Below, in pieces: positions 19,101 through 30,132 of a stretch of DNA of 64,000 nt. This DNA is from Allolobophora icterica (lineage: Eukaryota; Annelida; Clitellata; Crassiclitellata; Lumbricidae): NCBI GenBank assembly GCA_963556255.1, contig OY744608.1:68412103-68476102 (forward strand), given 5' to 3'. The first letter of the stretch is position 1; every line of letters begins with the position of its first letter. A program made the position numbers and the translations under genes. The notes under the pieces are model-generated. The model was given only the letters and a program-made list of their open reading frames with translations, did not search any database and had not been told where the DNA came from.

Positions 19101-22100
19101 ATCCAAAGCTTCATTGCAGTCGCTTGTTGTAGCACCTTTCCACCGAAAAACCATCTGCGAAGACTGGTCATTCCAGACCAAAGCTCGCAAATTTTGTGCA
19201 ATCCAGAAGGATCATGCGCACCTCGGGGAAAATATTATTATTAGATATGTTCCTCGAATAAGCCAGTCGTACCGGTTTCATCAATTTAAACAGTTCAACT
19301 GTTCAACGTTTACCTTTATATGTGCTGGGTAGATAACAAAAATCTCTGGCTACAAATTCACGCTACTAGTCTTTCATCGGTCACACTCACCATGCTCTCT
19401 TGTTCATGCGGTGGTTATCGAATAGCCATTTTGAAATAAACGTTTAAAGTACTTTAAACACGTTCTTCAAAAGTATCATCATTAACAAACGGACAACAGA
19501 AGAAGAATAAACCTGGTTGGCGTTGTTGATTTCGCGATTGGCCAGTGGGTCGCAGCGGATTAAAGTGTAGTAGGCAACAACGATAAGTCCATTGAAACAT
19601 ATGATCAGGTGCAAAACGATATATGCTGGCAGGTTCAGGAAAATAGTTCTGTAATGCACAGAAAATAATATTGCATGCCGTGAACACGAAGCAGGCAGCT
19701 ATGGCGACGGTGGTTGTTTTAGTGGTGTTGATGAAGGTGGTGATGGAAGTTGTGGTGGTGACTGTTGTAGAGGTGTGGTGGACTGGTGGTGGTGTTGACA
19801 GTGGTCGTGGTGGGGTAGTGGTAGCTGTGGTTGTGGCTGTGGTGGTGATGGTGGCGATGATGTTGGTGGTTGTGGTAATGGTGATGAAGACGAAGATGGA
19901 AGTGTTGATGTTGTCAACGACGATAATGTTTGATTTCATTGTGAATTGGATACACATGTGTGCAACCACACTTTAACATTTCTTAAGATCCGTGTGCACA
20001 CGTGATTAAATAATTTACTTTAGAATGAAATCTTTCCTTACAGTTTTGCTTGTGACTGAGTCTTTGTGGCTGAATACCGTTGTACAGCGGCCTGTGACAA
20101 GCCATAGAATGTGCCCCAATTCGTTGCATAACCGAATAGAAATCCCCAGAAGGTGTGTCGGACTGTCGGATCAGGACTCCAGCTAAACGGACGTACATGA
20201 CAATTTTGTGTACATTGCGTTGGAGATTAAGAACGTTAAATATGTAGCGTAGAAGTTTAAAAACAGATATATTTAGTTCAGTAAGTTAACATAAGAAAAC
20301 ATAACATGATTAACATAATTAACGTACGTTAACATGAGTTAACATAATTATGTTAACATAAGTTACCAGCATTAGTTGGAGAACAACACCATTTACGTCT
20401 GTAAGTATGTAGACAGTATTCGCTGTCATTCTGACGTATTGTTGATAAATTTTCAATCCTGAAATATTGTAGCGTAACTACCCGGGGCAAGGCTACTGAC
20501 CAGGATGGCCCTTCCCAGGTATCAGCGTATCAACTCCTATGTCCGTGGTTCGGCTTCCCTTAGTCAAGCGGAAGACTTCAGACTCTGGTTAAGTTCAATC
20601 GTTTTATTCATGTAAAACAAACCGACTACCCGTCGGGTGAATCAAATGACAGTTACAAATCGTCAATGTACAATAAACCGCAAGTTCTACCGAAGAAGAT
20701 TGTCCGCCACTACAATTCGCAGATGAAACCGTTCGCTACTCACGCTTGACAGTCCGTGTATCGCAACGCTTTACCGTCCGTGTATCGCAACGCTTGACAG
20801 TCCGTGTATCGCAACGCTTGCGACGCCAAGTTCGCCAGGCGACGACGTGGATCCCAGTCCAGCTCGCAATCGCTTCCGAAGCGCCACGCACTTGTCACCG
20901 CCGACGACGACTAATTTCGCTACTCGACGACTAAGTTCGCCCGTCCGCTCGAGTGTCCTTTCCGGTCGAGCGCCGACTGACTCCGTGTGTGAGTGAGTCC
21001 CGACTGTCTTCTCCGACTGACTGACTGACTGACTCCGACTGCGTCCGACGCAGTGCTCCGACCGACTCCTCCCCGACTGCGTCGACTGCGTGCTGACTGT
21101 CCTTGTCTTCTCCTTATATAGTGTAACGATACAGGGTATCGTGTATCGTGTATCGTGTATCGATACCTGCGGGTATCGTGTATCGTGTATCGTGTATCGA
21201 TACAGGGTATCGTGTATCGAGTATCGTGTATCGTGTATCGATACCTGCGGGTATCGTGTATCGTGTATCGTGTATCGTGTATCGATACCTGCGGGTATCG
21301 TGTATCGTGTATCGTGTATCGATACAGGGTATCGTGTATCGAGTATCGTGTATCGTGTATCGAGTATCGTGTATCGTGTATCGATACCTGCGGGTATCGT
21401 GTATCGTGTATCGTGTATCGTGTATCGATACCTGCGGGTATCGTGTATCGTGTATCGTGTATCGATACCTGCGGGTATCGTGTATCGTGTATCGTGTATC
21501 GATACCTGCGGGTATCGTGTATCGTGTATCGTGTATCGTGTATCGATACCTGCGGGTATCGTGTATCGTGGCTGGCTGGCATGCATCGACATAGGCAGGC
21601 ACCGAGGCTGGCTGGCAGGTATCAACACAGGCCGGCAGGCATGCATCGTAGCCGGACGGCCGAGTCCAAAATGAAAGAAAGGGGGTGGAAGGGCCAAGAC
21701 TTCCACACTCCCCCACGACCAAAATGAGACACAAAGTCCTCCGTTTGTGTGTCCAAAAGAAACTGCCACCACCACCTCAACAACGAAGAACAACAGGATA
21801 CCGACAACACGCTCACAGGCCGCACATGGCATCCAAAGAAAACGACGACAACCATCGCCCAATTGCGCAAGAAAACATCTCCCGTTTCCTGCTACAACGA
21901 CAACCAGTGCAACACAGGAACGGCAACACATGCAACTCAGAGAAAAGACGTGACAACCATCATCACTACAACCGAACAACCACAACAGCCACGCAAGACA
22001 TCCTCCGTTTCTTGCAAAACGACAGCAAATGTAGCTGAGAGACCCCAGAAAATAAATGTGACAACGATCACCCCAACACAGCAGCCAATTCGGCTGAGAG

Positions 22101-25100
22101 ACCCCAGAAAACAAATGTGATAACGATCATCTCGCAACGTCCCTAGTCAACAACACGAGCATTCAAAACTGCTACTCTGGAGCAACGTCAACAGCGATGA
22201 AAACTCCTTTCTCGCTGAAACATTAATTAGGGGCCTACATCAACCGCAGAGGCAACAGAAAAACGTGTGACAACCATTATCTCAAAATGTCCGATCAACA
22301 AATTTATCTTGCGCCTCCACTACGATTGATAGCGAGCTGGTTTCCGAACGACTCGCCGGGGTCTATCACCCCCAAGCGCGGCGGGACTAGTAAACAAGGA
22401 CCCAGCTTCGGCTGGCCTAACTTTAGCCCTACCAGGCGGCCTATTCGCCTCCGCCGTCGATGCAGCTGACTCGAGATCCGACCTGATTGGGGTAGAGACA
22501 GTCTCTACTCCATCTGTCGCTGCTTCCTCCCATTGCCCAGCCGTCCTAAGCGGCCCACGCTTAAGCGGTTGTCCACGGCAATAGCGACAGCACGGTTCAC
22601 AACGTTGGCAAAAACTTTGCACGTCTTTGGACCAGCCTACAAACGCTCTGCCCTTTTTAACGAAAGCAAACAGCGATTCAACAAGGCATGAAAATCCAGA
22701 AATAAATCTCCAATAATAAGCGCATAACTCAAGGAAAGCCTTCACCTCTCCCAGATGCTGCGGAGTAGGCCAAGAAACCATCTCTTGGAACTTGGTCGGG
22801 TCCAACACGACCCCTGAAGCCGACACAATATGTCCAAGGAAACAAATCGTCCGCCGCAAAATATGACCTGTATCCGGCTTCAGCTTCAAACTTGCGGTAC
22901 GTAAGCGTCGGAGGACCATTTCCATCCTATAGGAAATCCCAAAAATGACAACATCGTCCCGATAGACAGTCACTCGACCAGAAAAAGGTTTCCTCCTCAA
23001 AGGTTGTCTAACAGGTTGTGCTGTTCCCGTCTCAATATGACGCTCGCGTATAGACGTCCTCCCTAAATCCAACTCTGAAGAGGAAAACACATCTTCATAA
23101 TTCACCGAAAGATTTCTCAACTCTTCTTTTGCCTCCCGAGGCACATCCTCCGAAATATCTCCCATGAACTTACCAATTACAGGGGAATCCGATACAACCT
23201 TTTTCTCCTTCTTGTCCACCATCTCATCTGCAACCTCTACAGGGTGCAACTCTCCTATTAAAAGGTCCCTAGCTAACATAGCAGGCTCCTTTCCTAAATT
23301 GACCATCCGCACTTGCGATGACCCCATGTTGTCATCGACCACGACCCGTGCAACATGGACCTCTGGCATAATCTCGGCCGCTTCCGTCATCCAAGCCGGC
23401 GCCGTTGCGGACAAATCTCTATACACAGTTTTAACAAGAACATTACTTTGCGAACGAGGGAGCACAGTCACATCCTCGGCCACCACAACGCGCCTACACC
23501 AAGAAGCACCGTCTCTTCTTACCAAAGGAATACGTCTCCGACCAACAAAAAGAGCACCATTGCCAAAGCCCAAGCGACAACGATTCTCACGCAACCAATT
23601 CATCCCAAGCACGGGCTCAAACACCTGATCCGATACAAGAAAATGGGTTGCAATCTCAAAACCACGCCAAATCTTAAGCGGAACACTAATTTCCCCAAGG
23701 ACTCGGATCGAACTACCATTTGCAGCCAGCAAAACCCTCGTTGTAGGAAGCAACTCCAGCCCCTCAACATCAGAAGAAGGCACGATGCTTACCTCCGACC
23801 CAGTATCAATGAGACAGAGACGAGACCGTCGATGTATGGTGGCCCGAACGTAGATAGCGTTGTTCGACAAGGTAAAGGGTCGTTCCCGTGTGGTATGGTT
23901 AGTAACCACGGTCTCTTCCGAGGTCTGGTCCTCGAAATTGGTCGACCCGCCGTCCCGACGTTGACCTCCAGAGCGGCGTGGCTGTCTGCACTCCCGAGCA
24001 AAATGGCCGACTCGTCCACAGTTGAAACACGATTGACGGCGTACTGAAGCTCCACCGTTCCGATTGACTTGACCATCGTCCACGGATGCCGGAGGATACT
24101 TCCGAAGCTCCTCCAACTGACGATAAATCTTTTCCTCGAATTCTTCCTGTCTCCTCCGCTGGGCTGCGAAGAAACTGTCCAGTTGCGTCCGAAGCTGTTC
24201 ATTTACATCGACGCCCTGAGTTCCTCGGACTCGGTTGGGAGGCCGACGTCGTTCTTCCTCATCAGCCATCTGCTGATAAGCACCAAGGCGTAACGCCATG
24301 CGATAAGCCTCGTCAATCGACTTAGGCTCCCTCTCCCTGACTTTCAACGATAACTCCCTGTCTCTGATCGCCTCCAGAAAAGCATCGCGTGCAACTATTT
24401 CTGTTGTCTCGTTGGACGGTACGGGGTAAGCCAACACGACTAACCGACGAATGTCATGGAGCAAATCACTCAGGCTTTCGTCCGAGCGCTGACGTCTGTA
24501 ATAAAGCTGAGCACGAAACGTTTCAGCTTGTCCTTCCGCTCCGTATCTCTGGCGTAACCTTTCGACGAGTTGCTCGTATGAGATATTGGACTTGGCACCG
24601 AAATCCCACAACAACTGCGTAGCCGCTTTGTCCAACGCACAACGAAGAAAATCCACTTTGTCCACATTCGACCACTGGTTGTGCCTGGCACACACTTCAA
24701 ACTGAGCTACAAACGATTCGAGAGACCCGGTCCCGTCGAATTTTCCAGGCTTCATGTAAGTCATCTTGCGACTGAGCAAGTTTCCAACGTTCTCCAGCAA
24801 TCGCGAGTCCGAGAGGGTCTCCTTTACGACCGACGCTTCTTTTCTTCCACTGTCGGCAGTAACCGCAGGTTCTAACGCATCGAAGTCGATACTCTGGAAA
24901 AGTCCACTTCGATCAGACTTAATCTTTCCCGCAGCCTTCGAATCTTTAACCGCAGGCATCAAACGAAACGGAGAGTCAGTATACGAATCAGCGAGATCGA
25001 GCAGCGTATTTCTTACCGTTTCCCCTTCATCAGCGAAAGCCATTTTTCCGAAGTCCGTCGATCAACGTAGTAAAATCCGAAAATTCTTGACTCGACGAAC

Positions 25101-28100
25101 AGAAAAAGAAGTCGCAATGAATCCAAGTCCACCCCACTTCTGGTACCAGTTTTATAGCGTAACTACCCGGGGCAAGGCTACTGACCAGGATGGCCCTTCC
25201 CAGGTATCAGCGTATCAACTCCTATGTCCGTGGTTCGGCTTCCCTTAGTCAAGCGGAAGACTTCAGACTCTGGTTAAGTTCAATCGTTTTATTCATGTAA
25301 AACAAACCGACTACCCGTCGGGTGAATCAAATGACAGTTACAAATCGTCAATGTACAATAAACCGCAAGTTCTACCGAAGAAGATTGTCCGCCACTACAA
25401 TTCGCAGATGAAACCGTTCGCTACTCACGCTTGACAGTCCGTGTATCGCAACGCTTTACCGTCCGTGTATCGCAACGCTTGACAGTCCGTGTATCGCAAC
25501 GCTTGCGACGCCAAGTTCGCCAGGCGACGACGTGGATCCCAGTCCAGCTCGCAATCGCTTCCGAAGCGCCACGCACTTGTCACCGCCGACGACGACTAAC
25601 TTCGCTACTCGACGACTAAGTTCGCCCGTCCGCTCGAGTGTCCTTTCCGGTCGAGCGCCGACTGACTCCGTGTGTGAGTGAGTCCCGACTGTCTTCTCCG
25701 ACTGACTGACTGACTGACTCCGACTGCGTCCGACGCAGTGCTCCGACCGACTCCTCCCCGACTGCGTCGACTGCGTGCTGACTGTCCTTGTCTTCTCCTT
25801 ATATAGTGTAACGATACAGGGTATCGTGTATCGTGTATCGTGTATCGATACCTGCGGGTATCGTGTATCGTGTATCGTGTATCGATACAGGGTATCGTGT
25901 ATCGAGTATCGTGTATCGTGTATCGATACCTGCGGGTATCGTGTATCGTGTATCGTGTATCGTGTATCGATACCTGCGGGTATCGTGTATCGTGTATCGT
26001 GTATCGATACAGGGTATCGTGTATCGAGTATCGTGTATCGTGTATCGAGTATCGTGTATCGTGTATCGATACCTGCGGGTATCGTGTATCGTGTATCGTG
26101 TATCGTGTATCGATACCTGCGGGTATCGTGTATCGTGTATCGTGTATCGATACAGGGTATCGTGTATCGAGTATCGTGTATCGTGTATCGATACCTGCGG
26201 GTATCGTGTATCGTGTATCGTGTATCGATACCTGCGGGTATCGTGTATCGTGTATCGTGTATCGATACCTGCGGGTATCGTGTATCGTGTATCGTGTATC
26301 GATACCTGCGGGTATCGTGTATCGTGTATCGTGTATCGTGTATCGATACCTGCGGGTATCGTGTATCGTGGCTGGCTGGCATGCATCGACATAGGCAGGC
26401 ACCGAGGCTGGCTGGCAGGTATCAACACAGGCCGGCAGGCATGCATCGTAGCCGGACGGCCGAGTCCAAAATGAAAGAAAGGGGGTGGAAGGGCCAAGAC
26501 TTCCACAATATATACTCTGTCAAAGGTTGTCATTTGACGGTTGCAGGGTTTGTAGCTTCAGGTTTGAGAGATCCTCATACCGCACAAATGAGTGAACACC
26601 CTAGAAGTACGACCACAATATGGTATCCTATGTATTTTGCCATTATTCAATTATAATAAAAACATGCATGTTACATTACATATCTTCGTATTAAATCACA
26701 TTTCACTGTATATCAAACATATTCAATGGAATATACTCAGCCCAGTTCAGTCGTCCCGATTGTGAGCACAATTGGATGACGCTACTAACTCCTCCAACCA
26801 CGATCAGACCCTGTCATCATCAAAAAGAAATAGTAAGTCTTACATCGGTAACTTTTATTCGCGACTGTCAGCTTTTAAGCATGCAGAGAGGCCAGCTTTA
26901 TGATGATGGTTATTCTATGCCGCAGACCAGAATACCGCGGAAATAGGTTGGGTGCCATGGCCAGATACTCTGTATATTGCTACAATTAACCGAGTTACAG
27001 AACTCTGATTATATGATTATATTACTGACCTTAATGAGAATCGCAAGTAGTCCACCGAACATAATGGCGCACTGGAAAACGTCTGTCCAGATAACAGCTC
27101 TCATTCCACCCTGTAACGTAAAATCAATTATGGCAATACTTAAAATCCTACAGATATCGAGGAAGAGTGGGAAGCAGGCAGGAAGTGATAGGAGTGATGG
27201 AGAGAGAAGACAAGGAAAAAGGATAATAAATCGCCTGGAAATGAGGAAAAATAGGAAAAGCACTAAAGGTCCTGTCAATTGATGTGGGTCTAAAGCAGTT
27301 CCATTATGAAGTCAGAAATATATCACATTCCGAGAATTGAACCAGGCGACCGAGAAACATATCGCACGTTCAAGTTGGTCAATGAAAAAAACCACCACAT
27401 GTAAAAAACCACCACATGTGGCATTCTAAAGTTCGATGTCTCGTTTGGATAATATTTGTTTGTGGTGATGCTTAGGAATGGTTCCTCTTTCTTAGTGAAG
27501 TTACTCGTCAACTACTCACCAATGCTGTGTATACTATTGAAACGACAGCCATGACAGGAATCGACACCCCAATTGGAAGTCCAGTTGCTGAGACAAATAC
27601 AAACAGGTCGATAAGCCAATGCTTATTTAATAACTCGTAATACCAAACTTCTTCAGGGACGATGTGGTTCTATCAGGACGTACTAGATCTATCATCTGGT
27701 GTACCCCCCACTTCCAATTTGGGACTTCTTTGAGATTCCGGTCTTACCTATCTCCCGAAGCATTTCTACAATGCAATAAACTACCACAATTTTTGTCAGC
27801 GCATTATTGAGAACAGCTATAGTACATTGTGACTCCAGTATTGATAAATTCGCTTTGCAGTAGTGTCGTGTGCATACATAATTATTATAAGTGTATGCGC
27901 CTGGCGTTGGGCGACTAAGCATCTATAATCTGTTGTCTATGCAAGTGTTAAGAGCACGCGAAAGAATTTCCTGACAGAGCTTGTTTTAAGTTTCTGTAGA
28001 GTGCTGACTGTACATTATGAGAAAAATTGGTGTGTGAATTGAAAAGAAAATTATTGTAAAAACTGCTCGGTCTGGTTTTCATGAAGTGGCCACGCTATAC

Positions 28101-30132
28101 TTTTAATTGATAATATAGTAAAGATGTTTAAGTAGGCGAAGTGCGTATTAAGAATACAGAGACGGTGTAGAAGAGTATTGACAATTTACTTCTTCACCTA
28201 ATTGCTTACTTACCTAAATGAACAGTGTAATAGTCTAATAAAATAGCCAACAAACCTGATTGTAAAGCTGCTGACGGGGCAAATATCGTTGTTCCCATGT
28301 AAAGAACCTATTGAACATCGACCAATAAATGTGAGGATAGTGTGCATCGTTATATAGTTATGAAAAGAATTAGCGAAAAATTCATCGAACTCCAATAATA
28401 CTATACTAGCGCCTCATAAGCTTTCCAGAAGTGTTTATTGGGTAATAACATAGTTGTTAGAAACGATAGAAACTAAATTTTTAAAAACGGGAAAAAACGT
28501 CGTTTTTTGGAAAAAATAAAAAACGAGAAAAAAACGGAAAAAAGACAAAAGAAAATAATTTGACTTTCTCGCATCTTGTAGGCCCTACTGCAATTTAAAA
28601 CTAAAAACATTGTTTAGCCTACAGAATTTAATCAGCAGATAGCACAACTTTATTAGTAAACACTAAATAACATCATTCTACGGCAATTATTTTATTTTTT
28701 ATAGGTTTGGTTTAATAAGAAATTGAGAAATTAAAAATATTGAAATCTTTTCAAATTTAAATTTTAAACATAGGTCCACATAAGTCAATGCTGACTAAAC
28801 TAACACAATTAAAAACTATACTTTGTAGGTATATATTATATAGTGTAAGCTTTCTCACAGTAAATGCATTTCAATTTAGCCAATGCTGAGATTTTGTCTT
28901 TAATCAAAGTAAAGTGAATCCATTCCGCATCCTTTTCTTTTGGCATTTTAGATAACTTAGAAATTTTATTTCTTGTACTGTGCTATTTCACAAAGTAGGC
29001 CTATTTATTTCTCAAATAATGGCGTAATTAGTGACGTAAATTAGCCGAATCTTGATATTACGGAGACAACGTAAGGGACATCAGACAAAAAAGTTAAACA
29101 GAAAATGAAAAAATTAACAGACACTAAATAAATAAATAAAGTTACATACAAGAAATAGAAGACGGGAGAAAACGATAAGAAAAATAAAAAACGAAAAAAC
29201 GACGTTTTTGGGAAAAAACAAAATACGAAAAAAACGGTTTTAACAACTATGGGTAATAATCTACATTATTAAGATATAGAAAGGACGAAATGAGGCAGAA
29301 ATTGTGTCCTGGCCTTTTAAATTAAGTTTTAAACGTCACGTTTACTGGCTTACAATATTTCTAATAAAAAATTGGTCTTTTAATGACTTAACTAAATCTC
29401 TGAAGAAGTTAGCCTACGTAGGCCCCTACTTTAGAAACAAAAAATATTCTACTAATCTTACCGCTGAGAAGATTGAGATGCAGGCTGCAACTATTCTTAC
29501 AGATTTCGAATGGAAGCGACGTTCAAGATACTAGAATTACACAAAACGGTTTTGAATAGTTCAGGTTTGTCTATGAACTAATTTCTAAAGTGCCTCCTGA
29601 GCAACGGGTACTTTAGAATCAAACACGTTGTACACCCTAAGAACTCAAAACCCTAAATAAATTATGCAGATTTATCATTAACAGGTAATGCAACAGTCAA
29701 CCCTATAAGAATGAGACATTGTCGATGTGTGATTCATTGCAATAAACATTGCGGTAAATCTAAAGTACCTTCAGGTAAGAATGTTGCAGACCTAACCTCG
29801 TTAACGCTGACTAATTTCAGCGGGTACAACCACGAAACGGCCACCTGCATCGCCAGAATGATGGCCACCGTTATTGAGACCAGAGTCCAGACAAGATACA
29901 CCGATCCATAACTGTATATTTCTGCTGTCAATCCGAGTATCATGATAGCTGATTGCATGGAGACAAGGAGAGACAAGGCTGTCGGAAGGACCTTGAGCGA
30001 ACGGTTTGCCATGATGAACTCGGAGGTCGTCTTTTGTCGACCACCTGTTAAGGCGTGGTAGACGCCGATCCCAACCGAGATGACAAAGAATGCCACCAGG
30101 ATCAGGTAGTCTGGCCAAGAGAAGTAATCCAT
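13180..30132 (-). CDS. SLC5-family sodium/solute symporter, copy B (complete, 16 exons)
   Basis: Paralogue of copy A in the same direction. Exons: 30132-29797, 29530-29462, 28307-28256, 27587-27520, 27110-27030, 26810-26737, 20182-20042, 19648-19513, 18654-18566, 18247-18135, 17093-17023, 16521-16435, 15923-15678, 14846-14759, 14177-14050, 13344-13180. All junctions are phase-consistent and give about 647 residues, near the family length of about 600. Exons 1-9 match copy A in length exactly. Exon 11-12 blocks (FGIAATGLAFMASA; SATTGPVYGLFVLG) fit the SLC5 core. Exon 13 holds a long extracellular loop with several N-x-S/T sites. Exon 14 is the last membrane helix; exons 15-16 are a charged cytosolic tail. 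Exon 14 was started at GAG|AAA because only that site keeps the frame. The exon 15 donor could also be 14047 or 14065. Intron 6 holds a whole Gypsy element. Confidence 0.88.
13535..13797 (-). repeat. LINE fragment (minus) joined to a SINE tail (plus)
   Basis: 13535-13700 matches, by eye, the reverse-transcriptase C-terminal region of the LINE at 50310-50480 (minus strand). 13700-13797 matches the 3' body of the SINE at 6308-6740 and ends in ATT repeats on the plus strand. A mosaic in the last introns of SLC5 copy B. Confidence 0.6.
15475..15512 (-). repeat. partial duplicate of SLC5 copy B exon 14 start
   Basis: On the minus strand the sequence matches the splice-acceptor region and first codons of exon 14 (shared TTAGAGAAATTCTATTC). 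It lies about 650 bp upstream of that exon in intron 13 and lacks the rest of the exon. 14850-15470 otherwise shows nothing recognisable. Confidence 0.6.
17105..17650 (+). repeat. CR1-like LINE 3' end with (ATTGACTG)n tail
   Basis: The frame near 17150-17205 reads LFKNRLRAYLLN and soon stops, a usual LINE C-terminus. It is followed by a 3' UTR-like stretch with GGTCTCCTTTTGAACC and a GATTGATTGACTGACTG tail. Related pieces lie at 52870-53075 (plus) and 62125-62340 (minus). Its left edge nearly touches the acceptor of exon 11 of SLC5 copy B. Confidence 0.6.
17651..18134. other. intron 10 of SLC5 copy B
   Basis: Contains a loose run of GATGAGG-type repeats at about 17860-18010. No gene is supported on either strand. 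Confidence 0.5.
19058..19250 (+). mobile_element. SINE-like repeat, same family as 8755-8930
   Basis: Shares, in opposite direction, the GACAACAG start, the CATTCCAGA middle and the GGATCATG near the 3' end with the repeat at 8755-8930. It ends in a short AAT tail. It lies in intron 8 of SLC5 copy B. Confidence 0.55.
20468..21707 (-). repeat. 3' LTR of the Gypsy element
   Basis: 1240 bp, running TG...CA on the minus strand. It carries a TATATAAG box (21113-21120, minus), an AATAAA signal (20603-20608, minus) and a U3 minisatellite of about 11 units (21126-21569). A polypurine tract GTGGGGGAG (minus, 21708-21716) adjoins its U3 edge. Confidence 0.9.
21126..21569. repeat. U3 minisatellite of palindromic units (left LTR)
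   Basis: Array of TATCGTG heptads punctuated by GATACCTGCGGGTATC (8 copies) and GATACAGGGTATC (3 copies), both dyad-symmetric. The repeat is open in all six frames, which creates false ORFs. Confidence 0.92.
21717..22319 (-). other. Gypsy 3' non-coding region
   Basis: Between the pol stop and the 3' LTR. Contains two copies of a roughly 60-bp unit starting GCTGAGAGACCCCAGAAAA on the plus strand (22033 and 22093). No envelope-like frame is convincing. Confidence 0.6.
22320..25043 (-). CDS. Gypsy Gag-protease-truncated Pol polyprotein, 907 codons
   Basis: Structural and partly enzymatic polyprotein of the LTR element. Residues about 95-260 form the retrotransposon Gag domain. A coiled, charged stretch is at 285-315. 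The CCHC zinc knuckle uses C339, C342, H347 and C352. The aspartic protease active site is DTG at 413-415. The reverse transcriptase is broken: after about residue 690 the frame jumps straight to YRDD (694-697), so the N-terminal fingers and palm are missing. RNase H is absent. Near residue 804 it jumps to an integrase zinc-finger Cys pair (QRCEPC), and the integrase catalytic core is missing before an Arg/Pro-rich tail. All joins keep the frame and no stop intervenes. The ATG at 25043 is 110 bp inside the 5' LTR. Confidence 0.9.
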   Translation of the reverse strand: MAFADEGETVRNTLLDLADSYTDSPFRLMPAVKDSKAAGKIKSDRSGLFQSIDFDALEPAVTADSGRKEASVVKETLSDSRLLENVGNLLSRKMTYMKPGKFDGTGSLESFVAQFEVCARHNQWSNVDKVDFLRCALDKAATQLLWDFGAKSNISYEQLVERLRQRYGAEGQAETFRAQLYYRRQRSDESLSDLLHDIRRLVVLAYPVPSNETTEIVARDAFLEAIRDRELSLKVREREPKSIDEAYRMALRLGAYQQMADEEERRRPPNRVRGTQGVDVNEQLRTQLDSFFAAQRRRQEEFEEKIYRQLEELRKYPPASVDDGQVNRNGGASVRRQSCFNCGRVGHFARECRQPRRSGGQRRDGGSTNFEDQTSEETVVTNHTTRERPFTLSNNAIYVRATIHRRSRLCLIDTGSEVSIVPSSDVEGLELLPTTRVLLAANGSSIRVLGEISVPLKIWRGFEIATHFLVSDQVFEPVLGMNWLRENRCRLGFGNGALFVGRRRIPLVRRDGASWCRRVVVAEDVTVLPRSQSNVLVKTVYRDLSATAPAWMTEAAEIMPEVHVARVVVDDNMGSSQVRMVNLGKEPAMLARDLLIGELHPVEVADEMVDKKEKKVVSDSPVIGKFMGDISEDVPREAKEELRNLSVNYEDVFSSSELDLGRTSIRERHIETGTAQPVRQPLRRKPFSGRVTVYRDDVVIFGISYRMEMVLRRLRTASLKLKPDTGHILRRTICFLGHIVSASGVVLDPTKFQEMVSWPTPQHLGEVKAFLELCAYYWRFISGFSCLVESLFAFVKKGRAFVGWSKDVQSFCQRCEPCCRYCRGQPLKRGPLRTAGQWEEAATDGVETVSTPIRSDLESAASTAEANRPPGRAKVRPAEAGSLFTSPAALGGDRPRRVVRKPARYQS
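25134..25148 (-). promoter_or_regulatory. candidate primer-binding site of the Gypsy element
   Basis: TGGTACCAGAAGTGG on the minus strand, 4 nt inside the 5' LTR, has the position and TGG start expected of a tRNA primer site. The tRNA was not identified. Confidence 0.6.
25798..25805 (-). promoter_or_regulatory. TATA box of the Gypsy 5' LTR
   Basis: TATATAAG on the minus strand lies directly downstream of the U3 minisatellite and upstream of the presumed R region. Repeated at 21113-21120 in the other LTR. Confidence 0.6.
25811..26369. repeat. U3 minisatellite of palindromic units (right LTR)
   Basis: Same units as at 21126-21569, with about ten GATACCTGCGGG and four GATACAGGG punctuations. 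It sits just upstream of the TATA box, where enhancer-like sequence is expected. Confidence 0.92.
28449..29251 (-). mobile_element. hAT element with 8-bp duplication and BED-finger remnant
   Basis: GGTAATAA flanks both ends exactly (28441-28448, 29252-29259). Terminal repeats CATAGTTGTTAGAAACG and CATAGTTGTTAAAACCG (complement) are followed inward by A-rich AAACG subterminal repeats. On the minus strand near 28845-28945 the frame reads EWIHFTLIKDK then KCIYCEKAYT, like the BED zinc finger of hAT transposases. Absent from SLC5 copy A. Confidence 0.85.

Larger units (their letters stand above)
20468..26507 (-). mobile_element. Gypsy-type LTR retrotransposon, recent insertion
   Basis: A 6040-bp element on the minus strand inside intron 6 of SLC5 copy B, flanked by ATAT (20464-20467, 26508-26511). 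The site is uninterrupted in copy A. Right (5') LTR 25153-26507; left (3') LTR 20468-21707; single gag-pol frame 25043-22320. Outside the internal minisatellite I noticed one substitution between the LTRs (20914 against 25599) plus a terminal G/A difference, which suggests a young insertion. The pol region is deleted in frame, so it must have depended on enzymes supplied by another element. Confidence 0.93.
25153..26507 (-). repeat. 5' LTR of the Gypsy element
   Basis: 1355 bp, 115 bp longer than the other LTR because its U3 minisatellite (25811-26369) has about 14 units rather than 11. Carries TATATAAG at 25798-25805 and AATAAA at 25288-25293 (minus). The terminal dinucleotide at 25153-25154 reads TA where the other LTR has TG. 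Confidence 0.9.

Noticed and set aside
21126..21569. Regular repeat-spacer look reminiscent of a CRISPR array
   Set aside because: The spacers are themselves repeats, the array lies in an LTR, and the DNA is animal.
20771..22114. Long frames of YTIHDTR- or VYRVSCI-type repeats on both strands, also at 25456-26656
   Set aside because: The LTR minisatellite lacks stops in every frame; the units and palindromes explain the frames.
23164..24875. Several plus-strand frames opposite the Gypsy gag-pol
   Set aside because: Shadows of the 907-codon minus frame; no family motifs.
29304..29534. Plus-strand frame conserved between the two SLC5 copies (also near 5900-6130)
   Set aside because: Conservation is explained by the duplication, and the minus strand here is SLC5 exon 2 (YLERRFHSKSVR).
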